NCBI GenBank assembly: GCA_039030395.1
Contig: JBCCEF010000018.1
Coordinates: forward strand, 38,593 to 102,592
Direction of reading: 5' to 3'
Origin: Acidobacteriota bacterium
Lineage (GTDB): Bacteria > Acidobacteriota > Thermoanaerobaculia > Multivoradales > JBCCEF01
Length of the DNA: 64,000 nt
Shown here: positions 12,801-18,800 of the stretch, in pieces
Layout of the letters: each line of letters starts with the position of its first letter
Position numbering within the stretch: the stretch's first letter is position 1
Position numbers and translations under genes: made by a program
Notes under the pieces: generated by a model
Databases searched by the model: none
Seen by the model: only the letters and a program-made list of their open reading frames with translations
What the model was told of the DNA's origin: nothing

Positions 12801-15800
12801 GAAAGGGCCTCGTGGCCCAGATCGCGCTCCGGCGCCAGGGCCTCGACCAGGCGCTCGAAAGGCAAGTCCTGATGCGAAAAGGCGCCGAGGGTGGTGTCGC
12901 GCACCTGTTCGAGCAGTTGTTCGAAGGAGGCGTCGCCCGCCACTTCCGCCGGCAACGGCAAAGTGTTGACGAAGAAGCCGACGGAGTCTTCGAGGCGCGA
13001 ATGGGAGCGGTTCGCCACCGGGCTGCCGACCACGATCTGACGTTCGCCGGTCAGCCGGTGGAGCAACCCTTGGTAGGCCGCCAGCAGCACCATGAAGGAG
13101 GTGGCCCCACGCTCCCGGCCAAAAGCCTCGACGGCCGCCCAGGTCGCCGCCGGCAAGCGGGTGAAGACGGTGCTCCCCTCGGCGCTCGGAGTGGAGGTCC
13201 GCCGGTGGTCCGCCGGCAGGTCGAGGACCGGCGGCAGTCCACCGAGGCGGTCCGACCACCAGCGGAGCTGATCTTCGAGCACCTCGCCGCGCAGCCAGCC
13301 TTGCTGCCAGAGGGTGAAATCGCCGTACTGCACCGGCCGCGGCAGTTGCGGAGTCACTGCCGCCGCCGGCCGCTCCGCGCGAGCCGCCTGGTAGAGAGCC
13401 GACAGCTCTTTGACCAGCACCCCCATCGACCAGCCGTCACCGGCGATGTGATGGAGGGTCAGGGCGAGACGGTGGGAATCCGGCGCCAAGCGGAGGCCGA
13501 CCAGGCGCACGACCGGTCCGGCCGCCAGATCGAAGGGGCGCCGGGTTTCCGCCGCCAAGAGAATCGCCTGCTGGGCGGAGCGCCGTTCCTCCGGCAAGGC
13601 CGACAGATCGATCCACGGCAGCGGCAGGTCTGCCGCCGGCTCCACCGTTTGCACCGGGCCGTCGGCGCCGGCCACGTAGCGGGTGCGGAGCACCTCGTGG
13701 CGTTCGCCGATGGCGGCGCAGGCGGCGGCCAGGGCCCGGCGGTCGAGACGCCCCTCCAGCTCCAGCACTACCGCCAGGTTGTAGGTCGCCCGCCCGGGCT
13801 CGAGCTGATCGAGGAACCACAGCCGCTGCTGCGCGAAGGACAGCGGCAGCACCGCCTCCGGCGCCCGTTCGGGAATCGGCGGCGGAGCGGCGACCGGCGA
13901 GGCGTCGACGCCCTCTATTCCCGGCACGGCGGCCAGATGATTCGCCAGGGCGGCCACCGTCGGTCCCTGGAACAGCACCCTGAGGGAGATCTCCGACGGG
14001 AAGGACTCCCGCACCCGGGCCAGCAACCGGGTGGCCGTCAGCGAGTGGCCGCCGAGTTCGAAAAAGTCGTCGTCAACGCCGACCCGCTCGATCTCCAGCA
14101 CTTCCGTCCAGATCGCCGCCAGGCGTTCCTCGACGGCGTTGCGCGGCGCCGTGAAGGGTCGCTCGTCACCGTCGTCTTGCAGCGGCTTTAGGCGGGCGAG
14201 GGCAGCGCGATCCGCCTTGCCGTTGGCGGTCAAGGGGATCTCCGGCACCGCCACCAGACGCCCCGGCACCATGTAGTCCGGCAGGCGGCGACCGGCCTCT
14301 GCGCGTAGCTCCGCGGCGGCGGGAAGGTCCTCCGCATCCACCGGCACCCAGTAGGCGACGAGGTTCTGGGCGCTGCCGGACTCCTCCACCAGCACCACCG
14401 ACCGGCGCACCCCCGGGTGCTCGGCAAGCACCGCTTCGATCTCCCCCAGCTCCACCCGAAAGCCCCGTAGCTGCACCTGGCTGTCCATCCGGCCCAGGTA
14501 GTCGATCTCGTCGCCCGGCAGGCGCCGGGCGAGGTCGCCGCTCCGGTAGAGGCGGGCCCCCGAAACGGTACCCGCGGGATCCGGCACGAAACGCTCGGCG
14601 GTCAGCGCCGGCCGGCCGAGATAGCCCCAAGCCAGGCCCGCGCCGCCCACCCGCAGCTCCCCGGCGACGCCGAGGGGCGCCGGATCGCCCCAGCGGTCCA
14701 CCACCGCTAGCGAAAGATCCCGCAGCGGTACGCCAACGGGGCTGCGGTGCCCGGCGTCGAGGTCCTTCGCCTCCAGCGGCCGGTAGGTGACGTGCACCGT
14801 CGTCTCGGTGATGCCGTACATGTTGACCAGGCGGGGTCGTTCCATGCCGAACTGCTCGACCCAAGATTCGAGCGACGAAGGGTCGAGCGCCTCGCCGCCG
14901 AAGATCACCTCGGAGAGGGCGAGATCGGAGTACTGGTCCCCGTCGAGCACCGCCGGGATGAGCTGCAGGAAGGCCGACGGGGTCTGGTTGAGCACCGTCA
15001 CCCGTTCGTCGGAGAGCAGCTCGGCGAATTCCGCCGGCTCACGGCTGGTCCAGTAGGGCACCACCACCAGGCGGCCGCCGTAGGCGAGCGCCCCCCACAG
15101 CTCCCAGACGGAGAAATCGAAGGCGTAGGAGTGGAACAGGGTCCACACATCGTCCGCCCCGAAGGCGAAGTCCTGCTCCGTCCCCTGGAACAGGCGCACG
15201 ACGCTGCGGTGGGACACACCCACGGCCTTCGGCCGGCCCGTCGAGCCGGAGGTGTAGATGATGTAGGCCAGGCGCTCCGGGTCGCCGGCCGGCGGCCGTA
15301 GGCGCCCGTTGGCGGCCTCTTCGTCGGCGCTGACCGGGACCGCCAGATCGATCACCGGCGGCGCCCCGGGCTCATCGCCGCGCGGTAGCCAGTCGCCCTC
15401 AACCTCACCGTCGACGATCAGCGCCGAGGGCGCCGAGTCTTCCAAGATGAACGCCAGGCGCTCCGTCGGGTAGGACGGGTCGAGGGGCACATAGGCGGCG
15501 CCGGCGCGCAGGATGCCGAGCACCGCCAGGGGCAAATCCAGGCCGCGCTCCACCGCCAATCCCACCCGGTCGCCGGGGCCGACTCCCACCGCCTGAAGGC
15601 GCTGCGCCAGGCGGTTCGCCTCCACCGCCAGGGAGCCGTAGGTCAGGGCCTCGTCCCGCCAGGTCACGGCGATGGAGTCCGGCGCCGCGGCGGCCCGCTG
15701 CACGAACAGTTCGTGCAGCGCCGGCTCGCCGGAAAAGGTCGCCCGGACGCGGCCGGCGGCGACGAGTGCCCGGCGCTCCTCCGGGGCGAGGATCGGCAGC

Positions 15801-18800
15801 TCTTCGAGGGCGCGGCCGGGCTCCGCCAGGGCCGCCGTCAACAGGTTCCGGAAGTGTCCCGCCAAGCGCTCGATGGTGGTGTTGTCAAACAGCGCCGTCG
15901 GGTAGTTGTAGAGCAGCTCGAGGCGATCGGCGTCGGCCTCGTCTTCGAGCAGGTAAAGGGAGAGGTCGAACTTGGCGATGGGATGGGCCTCGTCGATCGG
16001 CTCGAGCGTCAGGCCCGGCAGGGCGAACTCGCCCCGCGGCATGTTCTGGCCGGCCACCACCACCTGGAAGAGGGTCTCGTGGGAGAGCTCCCGCTCCGTC
16101 TCGACCAGCTCCACCACCCGGTCGAAGGGCAGGTCCTGGTGCTCGTAGGCGCCCAGGGCCCGCCGGCGGACGGAGGTCACCAGATCCTCGAAGGAGGTGC
16201 CGCCGGTGAGCTGTACCCGCAGCACCAGCATATTGACGAAGTAGCCGATCAGCCCTTCCGTCTCCACCTGATTGCGGTTGGCGACGGGGGTGCCCAGGAG
16301 GAGGTCGTCCCGGCCGGCGTAGCGCGCCAGGAGCGCTGCGAGAACGGCGACCAACACCATGAAGGGCGTCGCCTCCCGGCCGGCGGCGAAGGCCCGGAGA
16401 TCCCGCACCGAGGCGGCCGGCTGCGGCGCCCGCAAATTGTCGCCGCGGGCCTTGGAACCCTGGCCGGCGGAGCGCGGCCGGTCCCACGGCAGTTCCAACG
16501 ATTGCGGCGCGCCGGCCAAGGCCTGCCGCCAGTAGTCCGCCAGGCGCTCACCGGTGGCGCCGGCGAGGCGCTGCCGCTGCCAGCGGGCGTAATCCACGAA
16601 CTGCAGCGGCAGCGGCAGCAGCGGCGAAGGCCGCCGGCCGGCGAAGGCGTCGTAGAGGGCCGAAAGCTCCTGCACGAACAGGCCCGTCGACCAACCGTCC
16701 GAGACGATGTGGTGCATCGTCGCCATCAGCTCGTGGCTCTCCGGCGCCAGGCGCACCAGCCGGACGCGCACCAGCGGTCCGCGGGCGAGATCGAAGCCGA
16801 TGCCGGCGTCCCGCTCGCCGAGGCGCCGCGCCTCGACCCCGCGTCGGACCTCCGGCAGAGCCGTCAAATCGATCATCGCCAGCCGCGCCTCGGCCGCCGG
16901 CAGCACCCGCTGCACCGCCTCGCCGGTATGCTCTTCGAAGACCGTCCGCAGCACCTCGTGGCGTCGCTGAATCTCGCCGACGGCGGCCCGCAGCACCGAT
17001 ACGTCGAGGCGGCCGGCGAGGCGGGCGCCGATGATGATGTTGTAGGTCGGGGCGCCAGGATCGAGCTGGTCGATGAACCACAGGCGCCGCTGGGCGAAGG
17101 ACAGCGGCCCATAGCCATCGCCGTCGCCATCGGCCTCTCGCTCGGCCGCCAGGAAGGACGCCAGGGAATCCTCGACCGCCGCCGGCGCGTCCTCCGGCGC
17201 TTTCTCAACACTCTCGCCGCCGGCGCCGAAGGCCTCTTCCAGCCGGCTCGCCAGCTCTCGCACCGTCGGCGCGGCGAACACCGTTTCCAGCGGCACCGGC
17301 CGGCCGAGGGCACGGGCCAGGCGGGTCGCCACCTGGGTGGCGAGCAGAGAATGGCCGCCGAGGCGGAAGAAACTGTCCCGGGCGCCCACCTGTTCGATTC
17401 CCAGGACCGCGCGCCAGACCGCCGCCACCTGCTCTTCCATCGCCGTCGCCGGCGGCTCTTCCGCCTCGCCGGCCAGGGCATCGGCGGGTAGGTCCAAACG
17501 CATCAGGGCTTTGCGGTCGACCTTGCCGTTGGGGGTCAAGGGCAGGGCGTCGAGTGCGACGAAGTGAGCCGGCACCATGTACTCCGGCAGGTGCTCGGCG
17601 AGGTGAGTCCACAGGTCGTCCGGCGAAGGCGCCGCCTCGTCTCCGGCGCCCTCCGCCACCAGGTAGGCGATCAACCGCGCGTCGCCGGCCGGTGCCAGGT
17701 CGTCGCGCGCCACCACCACCGCCTGACCGACCGCCGGGTGCCTCGCCAGCGCCTCCTCGATCTCTCCGAGTTCGATCCGAAAGCCGCGGATCTTGACCTG
17801 GAAGTCGCCGCGGCCGAGGAAATCGAGACGTCCGTCGGGCCGGTAGCGCGCCAGATCTCCGGTGTCGTAGAGGCGGCCGCCGGCCGGGCCGCCGCCGGCC
17901 CTGCCGGCGAGGGGATCCGGCGCGAACGTCTTCGCTGTCAGAGCGGGCCGGTGCAGGTAGCCGCGCGCCAGGCCGTCGCCGCCGATGGTCAGCCGGCCGG
18001 GTACGCCGACGGCTCCCGGACGGCCGCCGCGATCGAACAGGAAGATGGCGGTGTTGTCGATCGGCCGGCCGATGGACACGGCGCCGCCGCCGGCTTTCAC
18101 CCGCTCCACCGTCGACCAGATGGTGGTCTCCGTCGGACCGTAGAGGTTCCACACCTCCGGGGTGACCGTCAGCAGCCGGTCGGCGAGTTCCCGCGGCAGC
18201 GCCTCGCCGCCGCTCAGCACTTTGAAGGCGGCCGTCGGGCGGAGGCCATTGCCGGCTTCCTGCCAGTGGGTATCGAGGAGCAAGCGCCAGGTGGCCGGTG
18301 TCGCCTGCATCACCGTCGCCCGATGGTGTTCCAGCAGGGCTCCCAAGCGCTCGCCGTCGCTCGCCTCGGCGCGGCTCGCCAGCACCAGCCGGGCGCCGGT
18401 GAGGAGCGGCAGGTACAGCTCCAGGCCGGCGATGTCGAAGGACAGGGTGGTCACCGCCACCAGCGTGTCGCCGGCGGTGAGGCCGGGCTCCCGCGCCATC
18501 GACGCCAGGAAATTGACCAGCGCCCGGTGGGCCACCTGCACGCCCTTCGGCCGGCCCGTCGAGCCGGAAGTGTAGAGGGTGTAGGCGGCCAGCTCCGGCC
18601 CGAGAATCTCCAGCGCCTTTTCGACCGGCGGCGCGACGTCCGGGCTTTCGTGCTCAAGACCGTCCTCGACAGCGAACAGGGCCACCTCCTCACCATAGGT
18701 GGCGCGCAGGCGACCGGCCTGCCGGCGGCTGCCCAGGAGCAGCCTCGCCCCGGAGTCCTCGAAGATGAAACGCCGGCGCTCCTCCGGCAGGGCCGGGTCG